The notes beneath the pieces are model-generated. The model was not told where the DNA came from. It ran no database searches and saw only the letters and a program-made list of their open reading frames with translations. A stretch of 64,000 nt of DNA. Source: an uncultured Prevotellaceae bacterium (GTDB lineage: Bacteria; Bacteroidota; Bacteroidia; Bacteroidales; Bacteroidaceae). The position numbers and the translations under genes were made by a program. Positions 8,375-16,562 of this stretch are shown here, one piece after another (position 1 is the first letter of the stretch; each line of letters opens with the position of its first letter). The stretch covers positions 62,001-126,000 of the forward strand of contig CAMWSK010000003.1 in the NCBI GenBank assembly GCA_947176895.1, in the 5' to 3' direction.

Positions 8375-10135
8375 ATGACATCAGAAACACCAGTAGAAGA
8401 GAAGGTAGAGAAGAAAAGCCTTAACTTCATTGAACAGAGGATTGTAGACGATTTGGCTGAAGGGAAAAACGGAGGTCGGTTGCAGACCCGTTTCCCTCCC
8501 GAACCCAACGGTTATCTCCACATCGGCCACGCTAAGGCCATTGCCATGGACTTTGGAGCCGCCCAAAAATATGGCGGTACCTGCAATCTGCGTTTCGATG
8601 ATACCAATCCCACCAAGGAGGACACCGAATACATCGAAAGTATTGAAAACGACATCAAGTGGTTGGGCTATCAGTGGGACAACGTTTTCTATGCCAGTGA
8701 TTATTTTCAGGAATTGTGGGATTTTGCCGTGTGGCTTATCAAACAGGGAAGAGCATACGTTGATGAGCAGAGTGCCGAGGTGATTGCCCAGCAGAAGGGC
8801 ACGCCCACACAGCCGGGCACCAACAGCCCCTTCCGTGACCGTCCGGTGGAGGAAAGCCTGCGCCTGTTCGAATATATGAATAGTGGTGAGGCGCAGCCCG
8901 GTTCCATGGTGCTCCGTGCAAAAATAGACATGGCTCACCCCAACATGCACTTCCGCGATCCTTTGATGTATCGCATTATGAACATTCCACATATCCGGAC
9001 GGGTAATAAGTGGAATGCCTATCCCATGTATGATTTCACCCACGGGCAGAGCGATTATTTGGAAGGAGTTACCCATTCGCTTTGTACTTTGGAGTTCGTG
9101 GTGCACCGTCCTCTTTATGACTTGTTCGTCAATTGGATGAAAGAATACAAGGGCGACACGCCTCCCATGGAGGATAACCGTCCCACACAGATGGAATTCA
9201 ATAAGTTGAATCTGAGTTATATCCTGCTGTCAAAGCGTAATCTGCTGGCTTTGGTGAACGAGGGTATCGTTAATGGTTGGGACGACCCCCGCATGCCTAC
9301 GATCAGTGGATTCCGTCGTCGCGGCTATAGCCCTGAGTCCATAAGAAAGTTTGTCGATAAGATTGGCTACACGACATACGACGCCTTGAACGAGATGGCT
9401 TTGATGGAGAGTGCCGTTCGTGAGGACCTTAATGGTCGCGCTTTGCGTGTAAGTGCAGTGCTCGACCCCGTGAAGGTGGTGATAACCAATTATCCGGAGA
9501 ACCGGACAGAGCGTCTTGAAGCGATCAACAATCCCGAGAATGAGGCTGATGGCACTCACGAGGTGACCTTTAGCCGTGAAATCTGGATTGAACGTGATGA
9601 CTTTCAGGAGGAGGCCGAGAAGAAGTTCATGCGTTTGGCTCCCGGAAAGGAGGTCCGCTTGAAGAACTCCTACATTATCAAATGTAACGAGGAGCATCCC
9701 TGTGACAAAGATGCCGATGGGCGTGTAACGACCATCTATTGCACCTACGATCCCGAGAGCCGGAGTGGTTTGCCCGGCTCAAATCGCAAGATTAAGGGAA
9801 AGACCCTCCATTGGGTGAACTGCCAGGATGCCGTGGAGGCTGAGGTTCGCCTGTATGACCGATTGTGGAAAGCCGAAAATCCTCGTGATGAGTTGGCTGC
9901 CATTCGCGAGGCACAGCAGTGCGATGCCGTTACGGCTATGCGCCAGATGCTTAATCCCGATAATTTGACGGTGTTGCCCCACTGCTTCGTTGAGCCGTAT
10001 GCCGCTTCGCTTCCTGCTCTTAGTTATCTGCAGTTCCAGCGTATTGGTTACTTTAATGTGGATCCGGACTCGAAACCCGGCCATCCCGTGTTCAACAAGA
10101 CCGTTGGCCTGAAGGATACCTGGCAGAAGAAGTAA
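8375..10135 (+). CDS. glnS: Glutaminyl-tRNA synthetase
   Basis: A 586-residue class I aminoacyl-tRNA synthetase that charges tRNA-Gln. The HIGH motif is PNGYLHIGHAKA (about 44-55) and the KMSKS-like motif is LLSKRNLL (about 284-291), both in the form used by GlnS. The C-terminal half is the double beta-barrel anticodon domain. The family choice over GltX rests on these motif forms and the beta-barrel C-terminus. The gene sits 9 nt after manC and 12 nt before a glycosyltransferase, so the four genes 7301-11545 are probably cotranscribed. Confidence 0.95.
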   Translation: MTSETPVEEKVEKKSLNFIEQRIVDDLAEGKNGGRLQTRFPPEPNGYLHIGHAKAIAMDFGAAQKYGGTCNLRFDDTNPTKEDTEYIESIENDIKWLGYQWDNVFYASDYFQELWDFAVWLIKQGRAYVDEQSAEVIAQQKGTPTQPGTNSPFRDRPVEESLRLFEYMNSGEAQPGSMVLRAKIDMAHPNMHFRDPLMYRIMNIPHIRTGNKWNAYPMYDFTHGQSDYLEGVTHSLCTLEFVVHRPLYDLFVNWMKEYKGDTPPMEDNRPTQMEFNKLNLSYILLSKRNLLALVNEGIVNGWDDPRMPTISGFRRRGYSPESIRKFVDKIGYTTYDALNEMALMESAVREDLNGRALRVSAVLDPVKVVITNYPENRTERLEAINNPENEADGTHEVTFSREIWIERDDFQEEAEKKFMRLAPGKEVRLKNSYIIKCNEEHPCDKDADGRVTTIYCTYDPESRSGLPGSNRKIKGKTLHWVNCQDAVEAEVRLYDRLWKAENPRDELAAIREAQQCDAVTAMRQMLNPDNLTVLPHCFVEPYAASLPALSYLQFQRIGYFNVDPDSKPGHPVFNKTVGLKDTWQKK

Positions 10136-10147
10136 GCACACCTATCT

Positions 10148-11080
10148 ATGCGGTCATCCGTAAGTCTGGTCATACCTTTCCATAACCGAGAGACTCTCCT
10201 GCCACGCACACTTCAGAGCGTGGCGGAGAGTTCTTTATTTCCGGACCATCTCGTGCTGGTGGACAATGGCTCGACAGATGATTCTTTGGAAATATGCAGG
10301 CAGTGGAGCCGACAACAGAGCAATCTTCGCGTTACCATTTTACGGGAATCCACACCGGGTGCTGCCGCAGCCCGCAATCGGGGACTGCAGGAGGTGGATA
10401 CTCCCTGGGTGTTTTTCTTTGATAGTGACGATATCTTTGATAAGGATTTTTTGGCAGATATACAGCCTTATCTGACTGAAGTACTGGATTTCGTGGCTGT
10501 GCCTACACGTATGGTGGTGAAGGGCAGGGAGGGGGTACGCCGTTATCGCCCCACGGAGGATGCGGCATGCCAAATCTTATACTCTCACCTGAACACACAA
10601 GCCATGGTTTTCCGAACCGGTTTCCTGCGTAAGATTGGTGGATGGGATGTGCGTTGCTTGATTTGGAACGATTGGGAGTTAGGGCTTCGGGCTTTGCTGA
10701 ACAAGCCTCGTATGCGGTGGCTTACTGCGAAAGCCTATCACTTGATTAGCGTCCACCCGGATAGTATTACCGGAGTTTGTTTCAGCGATAAGTCCGAACG
10801 GTTGTTTGAGGTGTTGCAAATTGCTGCTAACGATATTGGCATGACAACAGATGCTATTGCCCGGACACGACTTATGAAAGCATTATATCTTCGTTATTCC
10901 ATTTTAGCGGGACGCCTGTTGGCTGAGAGAGATAAAACAAGTGCCCATGAATGTCTTCAAAAGCGGCAGGAACTTTTTGGAAGCGTTTCTGTCGGCTTGC
11001 GGCTTGAGGGTTGGATTGTCAAGTTGCTGACCTCTTGTCATTTGCCCGGTACATGGCGCTTGGCTATGAGTATGGTATAA
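10148..11080 (+). CDS. Family 2 (GT-A) glycosyltransferase
   Basis: A 310-residue enzyme with a GT-A fold. VSLVIPFHNRE (about 5-15), LVDNGSTDD (about 37-45), GAAAARNRGL (about 72-81) and the metal-binding DSDD (about 96-99) are the hallmark motifs of family 2. It transfers a sugar from a nucleotide-sugar donor to an unknown acceptor. Cotranscription with manC makes a GDP-mannose-linked glycan pathway attractive, but donor specificity cannot be read from the sequence. No membrane helices are evident. Confidence 0.87.
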   Translation: MRSSVSLVIPFHNRETLLPRTLQSVAESSLFPDHLVLVDNGSTDDSLEICRQWSRQQSNLRVTILRESTPGAAAARNRGLQEVDTPWVFFFDSDDIFDKDFLADIQPYLTEVLDFVAVPTRMVVKGREGVRRYRPTEDAACQILYSHLNTQAMVFRTGFLRKIGGWDVRCLIWNDWELGLRALLNKPRMRWLTAKAYHLISVHPDSITGVCFSDKSERLFEVLQIAANDIGMTTDAIARTRLMKALYLRYSILAGRLLAERDKTSAHECLQKRQELFGSVSVGLRLEGWIVKLLTSCHLPGTWRLAMSMV

Positions 11081-11092
11081 ATAATTAAGGAT

Positions 11093-11545
11093 ATGAAAAG
11101 GATTTTATTTGAACTGGCAATTATTTTAAGTTTCATGGTTATGCTGTCTGGATGCAAGAACCGACACATGCCCAAAGGGGAGTCGGTGCCTTATGTGGTG
11201 GCGGAAAACTATTTCGTGAAGAGCAGTGTCGAGAAGTTGGATCAGCCTATCATAGACAGCGAACAGGAATTTACCGATATCTTTGGCATGGCCACAACGA
11301 TGGGAGACGGCGGCCGGCCGACATCGATAGATTGGGAAAAGCAGTTTGTTATTGCAGTGGTGCTTAATGAGACCAGCGAGTATGTAACGGTTGAGCCAAA
11401 ATCTCTTCAGAATACCGAGGGCGGCCTTCATTTCCGCTATACCGTGAACACGGGAGATAAGTTGAGTTCCAGCATGCGTCCTTGCCTGATTCTGATTGTG
11501 GACAAGAAATACCAAAGCCGCATCATCAGCATCGTTGAAGATTGA
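11093..11545 (+). CDS. Small lipoprotein of unknown function
   Basis: A 150-residue protein with a signal peptide and lipobox (MLSGC, cysteine at about residue 21), so it should be lipid-anchored in the envelope. The mature part has alternating beta-strand character (QFVIAVVLNETSEYVTVEPKSL, a C-terminal CLILIVDKKY) and no motif I know. It is the last gene of the manC-glnS run, 12 nt after the glycosyltransferase, and is followed by repeat array A and a long hairpin. Confidence 0.75.
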   Translation: MKRILFELAIILSFMVMLSGCKNRHMPKGESVPYVVAENYFVKSSVEKLDQPIIDSEQEFTDIFGMATTMGDGGRPTSIDWEKQFVIAVVLNETSEYVTVEPKSLQNTEGGLHFRYTVNTGDKLSSSMRPCLILIVDKKYQSRIISIVED

Positions 11546-11564
11546 TAAGTGAATGTTTTCTGAA

Positions 11565-11627
11565 AAACATGTTCATCTTTTTCAGAAACATGTTCATGTT
11601 TTTCAAAAACGTGTTGATGTTTTTTCG
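11565..11627 (+). repeat. Intergenic 21-nt palindromic repeat, array A (3 units)
   Basis: Three tandem 21-nt units begin at 11565, 11586 and 11607. Unit 2 is AAACATGTTCATGTTTTTCA plus one A; the core AAACATGTTCATGTTT is self-complementary apart from its centre. A partial unit precedes it at about 11549. The array lies between convergent genes. It is one of six arrays in this window (see 23943, 37335, 49891, 54012, 62127). Confidence 0.85.
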
Positions 11628-11637
11628 CCAACCGCAA

Positions 11638-11674
11638 AGTGCCCCAAAAGTCAAATAAAGACTTTTGGGGCACT
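11638..11674. terminator. Long hairpin between convergent genes (probable bidirectional terminator)
   Basis: AGTGCCCCAAAAGTC (11638-11652), loop AAATAAA, and GACTTTTGGGGCACT (11660-11674) make a perfect 15-bp stem. There is no long T run on either side, but the A4/T4 block in the stem and its position between convergent genes suggest termination for both. Confidence 0.65.
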
Positions 11675-11709
11675 GCATATTACGACATAGCACTTATGTG
11701 AGTGCCTGC

Positions 11710-12138
11710 TTATTTGCTTTCCGCAGGAGCGGGAACGTTTGGCATCCTGTTTGCTTCCAGAATGGGAAGGTTGGTTTCCGTGGGCACATAGATTACGGTT
11801 TTGTTACCAAGGTCCGATTGCTGGCGTACCCACAGGTATTGAATATAGGTGGGGGTGATGCTGCCGTTCTCGATTCGGATGGCTTCCGCGGCACCTTTGG
11901 CACGTTCAACTTCGGCCTGGGCGTTCAGTTTCTCTGCCTCAAGATTTGCTTTTGCTTCCTCAATCTTAATCTTCCGGTTCTGCTCTGCTTTGGCAAACTC
12001 GGCCTTGCCCTCCATCTCTTGCGACCATACGTTGTACCAGGGACGGATGAAGGCGAAAGCACCGATGAAGAGGAATATTGCCGCAACAATGCCTGCAACG
12101 GCCCAAATCTGTTTTGGTTCTAATTTGCTGTTGTTCAT
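11710..12138 (-). CDS. Small membrane protein resembling the C-terminal part of stomatin/prohibitin proteins
   Basis: This 142-residue protein has one membrane helix at about 13-31 (VAGIVAAIFLFIGAFAFI), then an Ala/Glu/Lys-rich coiled coil (about 45-85) like the helical region after a Band 7/SPFH domain, and a tail (YIQYLWVRQQSDLGNKTVIYVP) matching the end of prohibitin-like proteins. The beta-rich SPFH domain itself is absent. It is either a genuine short family or the remnant of a longer gene; an intact signal-anchor start argues for a real product. It follows ettA by 31 nt in the menA-ettA operon. Confidence 0.65.
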   Translation of the reverse strand: MNNSKLEPKQIWAVAGIVAAIFLFIGAFAFIRPWYNVWSQEMEGKAEFAKAEQNRKIKIEEAKANLEAEKLNAQAEVERAKGAAEAIRIENGSITPTYIQYLWVRQQSDLGNKTVIYVPTETNLPILEANRMPNVPAPAESK

Positions 12139-12169
12139 AGCTGTTAATACCTAATATTAAAATAAAGGT

Positions 12170-13867
12170 TTAATCTTCCATCAATTTGCGATACCGCACA
12201 CGTTTTGGTTCTTCGATGCCCAGACGTTTGCACTTGTTGGCCTCGTACTCGCTGTACGAACCTTCAAACCAATAGACCTGCCCGTTTCCCTCGTAGGCCA
12301 GGATGTGGGTACAGATGCGGTCGAGGAACCAACGGTCGTGGCTGATAACCACCGCACAGCCGGCAAAGCTTTCGAGACCTTCCTCCAAAGCACGCAGGGT
12401 GTTGACATCGATATCGTTGGTCGGTTCGTCAAGGAGCAGGACGTTGCCCTCTTGTTTCAGTGCCATAGCCAAATGCAGGCGGTTGCGTTCACCACCCGAA
12501 AGCACACCGCATTTCTTCTCTTGGTCAGCCCCCGAGAAATTAAAGCGGGACAAGTAGGCGCGGGCATTGATGTCGCGTCCGCCCATACGTATAAGTTCGT
12601 TTCCGCCACTTATCACCTGATACACGGACTCTTCCGGCTTGATGTCCTTATGGCTTTGGTCCACGTAGCTTACCTTCACGGTCTCGCCCACCTCAAATGT
12701 TCCGCTGTCGGGTGTTTCCAGCCCCATGATCATGCGGAAGAGGGTGGTCTTTCCCGCTCCATTGGGTCCGATTACTCCGACGATTCCGTTGGGAGGAAGC
12801 ATGAAGTTGAGATTCTGAATCAACCGGCGTTCATCGTAGGCTTTGCACACATCGTGAGCCTCAATCACCTTATTGCCCAGGCGCGGACCGTTGGGAATGT
12901 ATATCTCCAGTTTCTCTTCGCGTTCTTTTTGCTCCTCGTTCAGCATCTTGTCGTAGCTCTTCAGGCGGGCTTTTCCCTTGGCCTGACGGGCTTTGGGAGC
13001 CATGCGCACCCATTCCAATTCGCGCTCCAGGGTCTTGCGGCGCTTGCTGGCCACCTTTTCCTCTTGTGCCATGCGCTTGGTTTTCTGTTCCAGCCAGCTG
13101 GAATAGTTTCCCTGCCAGGGTATGCCTTCGCCGCGGTCCAACTCCAGAATCCATCCTGCCACATCGTCCAGGAAGTAACGGTCGTGGGTTACACAAATGA
13201 CGGTGCCTTCGTATTGTTGCAGGTGTTGTTCAAGCCAGTCGATGCTTTCTGCATCCAGGTGGTTGGTCGGCTCGTCAAGCAACAGAACATCAGGCTTTTG
13301 CAAAAGCAGGCGGCAAAGGGCCACACGACGTCGCTCGCCACCCGAAAGCACAGCGCATTTTTGATTGGCCGGAGGACAGCGCAGGGCGTCCATGGCACGT
13401 TCCAGACGGCTGTCCAGGTTCCACGCGTCGGTGCTGTCGATGAGGTCCTGCAGTTCGCCTTGGCGGGCGAAGAGTCGGTTCATCTTGTCTTCATCCTCAT
13501 AATATTCGGGCAGACCGAACTTTTGGTTGATTTCTTCGTATTCCGTCAGCGCATCCACGATGGGCTTCACGCCCTCCTTCACCACCTCTATCACCGTCTT
13601 GTCGTCATCCAGTTGTGGCTCTTGGGGCAGATACCCAACGCTGTAACCGGGAGAGAACACCACTTCGCCTTGATATTTCTGGTCTAATCCGGCGATAATC
13701 TTCATCAATGTACTCTTTCCTGAGCCGTTCAAACCGATGATGCCAATCTTGGCGCCATAGAAAAAGCTCAGATAGATGTTCTTGAGTACTTGTTTCTGGG
13801 TCTGTTCAATGGTTTTGCTTACGCCTACCATTGAGAAAATGATTTTCTTGTCGTCTACTGTTGCCAT
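12170..13867 (-). CDS. ettA: ABC-F ATPase, energy-dependent translational throttle EttA
   Basis: A 565-residue soluble protein with two ABC ATPase domains and no membrane segment. Walker A motifs are GLNGSGKST (about 43-51) and GPNGAGKTT in the second half; both halves carry LSGGE(R/K) signatures and LLLDEPTN Walker B sequences. Between them is the charged linker that in EttA-type ABC-F proteins contacts the ribosomal P/E-site tRNA. ABC-F proteins act on the ribosome; EttA gates the first peptide bond according to ATP/ADP state. Starts 12 nt after menA. Confidence 0.93.
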   Translation of the reverse strand: MATVDDKKIIFSMVGVSKTIEQTQKQVLKNIYLSFFYGAKIGIIGLNGSGKSTLMKIIAGLDQKYQGEVVFSPGYSVGYLPQEPQLDDDKTVIEVVKEGVKPIVDALTEYEEINQKFGLPEYYEDEDKMNRLFARQGELQDLIDSTDAWNLDSRLERAMDALRCPPANQKCAVLSGGERRRVALCRLLLQKPDVLLLDEPTNHLDAESIDWLEQHLQQYEGTVICVTHDRYFLDDVAGWILELDRGEGIPWQGNYSSWLEQKTKRMAQEEKVASKRRKTLERELEWVRMAPKARQAKGKARLKSYDKMLNEEQKEREEKLEIYIPNGPRLGNKVIEAHDVCKAYDERRLIQNLNFMLPPNGIVGVIGPNGAGKTTLFRMIMGLETPDSGTFEVGETVKVSYVDQSHKDIKPEESVYQVISGGNELIRMGGRDINARAYLSRFNFSGADQEKKCGVLSGGERNRLHLAMALKQEGNVLLLDEPTNDIDVNTLRALEEGLESFAGCAVVISHDRWFLDRICTHILAYEGNGQVYWFEGSYSEYEANKCKRLGIEEPKRVRYRKLMED

Positions 13868-13879
13868 ATAAATGTTGGT

Positions 13880-14743
13880 TTATTGTAATATGAGAGCCGC
13901 TCCCACGGCAAGGGAATAAATCAGAATATTGCGGGCGGCATGGCCCAAGGCCCGGTTCATTGCCGGGGTGTGCGGCATGCGTTTCAGCTTGCCGTATGAC
14001 ACAAAGTGCTGGGGCAGATAGATAATGGCGGGTGCCATAAAGGCACGCGCATGTAGCATGGCCAGCGCAGTTGTGGCCAATATCGTGGCCATGATGCCTA
14101 AAAACAGATATAGGTATAGACTGCCGTCCGGACCCAATGTCGCGCATACGGTGTGTTTGCCATTGCGCTTGTCCTGATAGATGTCACGATAGTTGTTCAC
14201 CACCAGCAGTACATCCGTGGCTACCCCCATACCGGTAGCCTGTAGCCAGATGGGAATATCCAAGACACCCGTTTGCAGGTAATAGGTGGCCAGCACGGGT
14301 ACCCATCCAAAGAATACCAACACCAAAACATCTCCTAATCCCCATTGTGCCAGACAAAGACTATAGAGACCCGCAAACAACAGGCACGCCATGCCAACGC
14401 CTACCGTCCACCATCCGCCCCACCAGATCAGGGGAATGCCGGTGGCTGCAGCAAGCACCGCGAGACCTGCAATCAGTCCAATCATGCCTCGCAACGAAAT
14501 TTTTCCTTGACTGAACACGCGCACGGGCCCCAACCGGTCCTCTCCGTCGCGCCCGTGCAGCCCGTCCACCAAATCGTTCACCACGTTGCTTTCCATCTGC
14601 ATTAACAATGCAAAGCATAGGCATAACAGGGCCGGCACCCCGTTCAGCGGGCCATGGGCATAAGCGGCGGATAACGCCACCACCACGGGAGCGGTGGCCC
14701 CGGCAAGCGTTTTCGGACGTAGGGTTTCTATCCAGGGTGACAT
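13880..14743 (-). CDS. menA: 1,4-dihydroxy-2-naphthoate polyprenyltransferase
   Basis: An integral membrane UbiA-family prenyltransferase of about 287 residues. It joins a polyprenyl diphosphate to dihydroxynaphthoate in menaquinone synthesis. The first Asp-rich motif is seen as NVVNDLVDGLHGRDGEDR (about residues 54-71) and the second as NNYRDIYQDKRNGKHT (about 185-200). About eight hydrophobic helices are present. The frame is open to 14776, but a TATCTTTG box sits there, so ATG 14743 (MSPWIETLRPKTL) is chosen. First gene of a minus operon with ettA. Confidence 0.92.
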   Translation of the reverse strand: MSPWIETLRPKTLAGATAPVVVALSAAYAHGPLNGVPALLCLCFALLMQMESNVVNDLVDGLHGRDGEDRLGPVRVFSQGKISLRGMIGLIAGLAVLAAATGIPLIWWGGWWTVGVGMACLLFAGLYSLCLAQWGLGDVLVLVFFGWVPVLATYYLQTGVLDIPIWLQATGMGVATDVLLVVNNYRDIYQDKRNGKHTVCATLGPDGSLYLYLFLGIMATILATTALAMLHARAFMAPAIIYLPQHFVSYGKLKRMPHTPAMNRALGHAARNILIYSLAVGAALILQ

Positions 14744-14773
14744 GTTTCTTTTTTGGGGTATTGTGTTTCCTTG

Positions 14774-14781
14774 CAAAGATA
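14774..14781 (-). promoter_or_regulatory. -7 box for the menA-ettA operon
   Basis: CAAAGATA on plus is TATCTTTG on minus, 31 nt before ATG 14743. Confidence 0.55.
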
Positions 14782-14825
14782 AAGTATTTTTTTATCTCAT
14801 GTGCATAAAATAAAATAGAAAAGAC

Positions 14826-14833
14826 TACCTTTG
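14826..14833 (+). promoter_or_regulatory. -7 box for dnaB
   Basis: TACCTTTG matches TAnnTTTG, 42 nt before ATG 14875. No -33 box is clear. Confidence 0.5.
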
Positions 14834-14874
14834 TAACAATCTTTTATTGACCATTATTGTTTATTATTGTTGCT

Positions 14875-16434
14875 ATGCCCGTTCAGAATACAACCAGCAA
14901 ACGAAAGAAAACATCCACAAAGGTGGTGGAGGTGCCTCAAGTAGATACCTATGGCCGCCAACAACCCCAGCAACTGGATTTTGAGGCCGCAGTGCTTGGA
15001 GCGATGCTCATCGAGCAGGATGCTTACAGTGAGGTAAGCCAGTTTATGCGTCCGGAGGTGTTTTATGACCATCGTCATCAGTTGATATATGAGGCCGTTC
15101 AGAGCTTAAGCTCCATGCAAAAGCCTGTGGACATACTCACGGTGCCCCAGTGGCTGGAGAGTCAGGGTAAACTGGAGGAGGCCGGTGGCAAGGCGTATAT
15201 TGCCATGCTGACCCAGAACGTGATAACCAGTGCCCATATAGAGTATCAGGCAAAGATTCTTCTTCAGAAGTATCAGGCGCGTGAACTTATCACATACGCC
15301 AGTCATTTGCTGGCAGGTGCTTTTGACGAGACCACCGATGTGGCAGAGTTGATGGAGACGGCAGAGGGGCGCTTGTTTGAATTGAGCACGCAGACCAGCG
15401 TAAGCCCATACACGCAGATTAATCCGATCATCACTCAGGCGTTTGAGACAATGCGCGAGGCGGCTCAAAACGAAAACGGCATGAGCGGTCTGCCATCGGG
15501 TTATCCCGATTTGGACAAGTTTACCAACGGATGGCAGAAAGATACGCTGGTGGTGATTGCCGCCCGCCCGGCGATGGGTAAAACGGCTTTCGCCCTGAGT
15601 ATGATAAAGAACATGGCTGTCGACCGCAGAATCCCTGTTGCTTTCTTTTCCTTGGAAATGAGTAACCTTGAGCTTGTCAACAGATTGATCATGAACACGT
15701 GTGAGATGCCCGGCAACAAGATAAAGAGCGGACAGCTTCGCCCTGACGAGTGGCGCCAGATGGATGCACGTGTGACCCAGCTGCAGGATGCTCCCATCTA
15801 CGTGGACGACACGCCTTCGCTTTCTGTCTTTGAATTGCGCACCAAGGCACGCCGCCTGGTGCGTGAACATGGCGTGAAGATGATTGTCATCGACTATCTT
15901 CAGTTGATGAACGCCAGCGGCATGAGTTTCGGAAACCGTCAGGAAGAGGTGAGCACCATCAGCAAGAACCTGAAAGCCTTGGCCAAGGAGCTGCACATCC
16001 CCATTGTGGCATTGAGCCAGTTGAACCGTGGCGTGGAGAATCGGGAGGGCAATCAGGCCAAGCGCCCCCAGTTGAGTGATTTACGTGAGTCCGGAGCCAT
16101 TGAGCAGGATGCCGATATCGTGTGCTTTATCCATCGCCCCGAATATTATAAAATCTATTTCGATGAGGAGACCCAGCAAGACCTTACGGGCATGGCGGAA
16201 ATCATCATAGGCAAACATCGTGCCGGTGGTACGGGTATTGTCTATCTGCGGTTCCAGGGCGAGTATGCACGTTTCAGCAACAAGAATGCCAATAGCGCAG
16301 CGGATATCCCTGCTCCCGGAGAGGAGGGGAGTTTCGCTTCGAGCATGATGTCAAGCGAGGAGATGGGAGAGATTGAAAGAATGCAACACAGCCTCACCAT
16401 CCCGTCACAGACGGGTGGCGACGTGCCTTTCTGA
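14875..16434 (+). CDS. dnaB: Replicative DNA helicase
   Basis: A 519-residue hexameric helicase that unwinds DNA at the fork. The N-terminal helical domain (LDFEAAVLGAMLIEQDAYSEV) binds primase. The RecA-like motor begins with Walker A ARPAMGKTAF (about 234-243), then FFSLEMS, IDYLQLM and the DnaB-type ALSQLNRGVENR segment. No intein or insertion is seen. ATG 14875 (MPVQNTTSK) is preferred over 14857. It is not linked to other replication genes here; its own promoter lies in the divergent gap with menA. Confidence 0.95.
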   Translation: MPVQNTTSKRKKTSTKVVEVPQVDTYGRQQPQQLDFEAAVLGAMLIEQDAYSEVSQFMRPEVFYDHRHQLIYEAVQSLSSMQKPVDILTVPQWLESQGKLEEAGGKAYIAMLTQNVITSAHIEYQAKILLQKYQARELITYASHLLAGAFDETTDVAELMETAEGRLFELSTQTSVSPYTQINPIITQAFETMREAAQNENGMSGLPSGYPDLDKFTNGWQKDTLVVIAARPAMGKTAFALSMIKNMAVDRRIPVAFFSLEMSNLELVNRLIMNTCEMPGNKIKSGQLRPDEWRQMDARVTQLQDAPIYVDDTPSLSVFELRTKARRLVREHGVKMIVIDYLQLMNASGMSFGNRQEEVSTISKNLKALAKELHIPIVALSQLNRGVENREGNQAKRPQLSDLRESGAIEQDADIVCFIHRPEYYKIYFDEETQQDLTGMAEIIIGKHRAGGTGIVYLRFQGEYARFSNKNANSAADIPAPGEEGSFASSMMSSEEMGEIERMQHSLTIPSQTGGDVPF

Positions 16435-16481
16435 CTAGGGGCTTGTCTCGCCACGTAATGGGCAACAAAGTGGTTGTTTGC

Positions 16482-16512
16482 TTGGTGATATGAGCAAAAA
16501 GTTGTAATTTTG
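16482..16512 (+). promoter_or_regulatory. Bacteroidetes-type promoter for pheT
   Basis: TTG at 16482-16484, a 20-nt spacer, and TAATTTTG at 16505-16512, 50 nt before the pheT ATG. Confidence 0.65.
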
Positions 16513-16562
16513 CGCGGATTATTATATAAATTAAGGTAGAAAACAAACACATTTTTCAAGCG

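Noticed and set aside
11565..11627. CRISPR array
   Set aside because: Units of 21 nt are adjacent without unique spacers, and no cas genes are present in the window.
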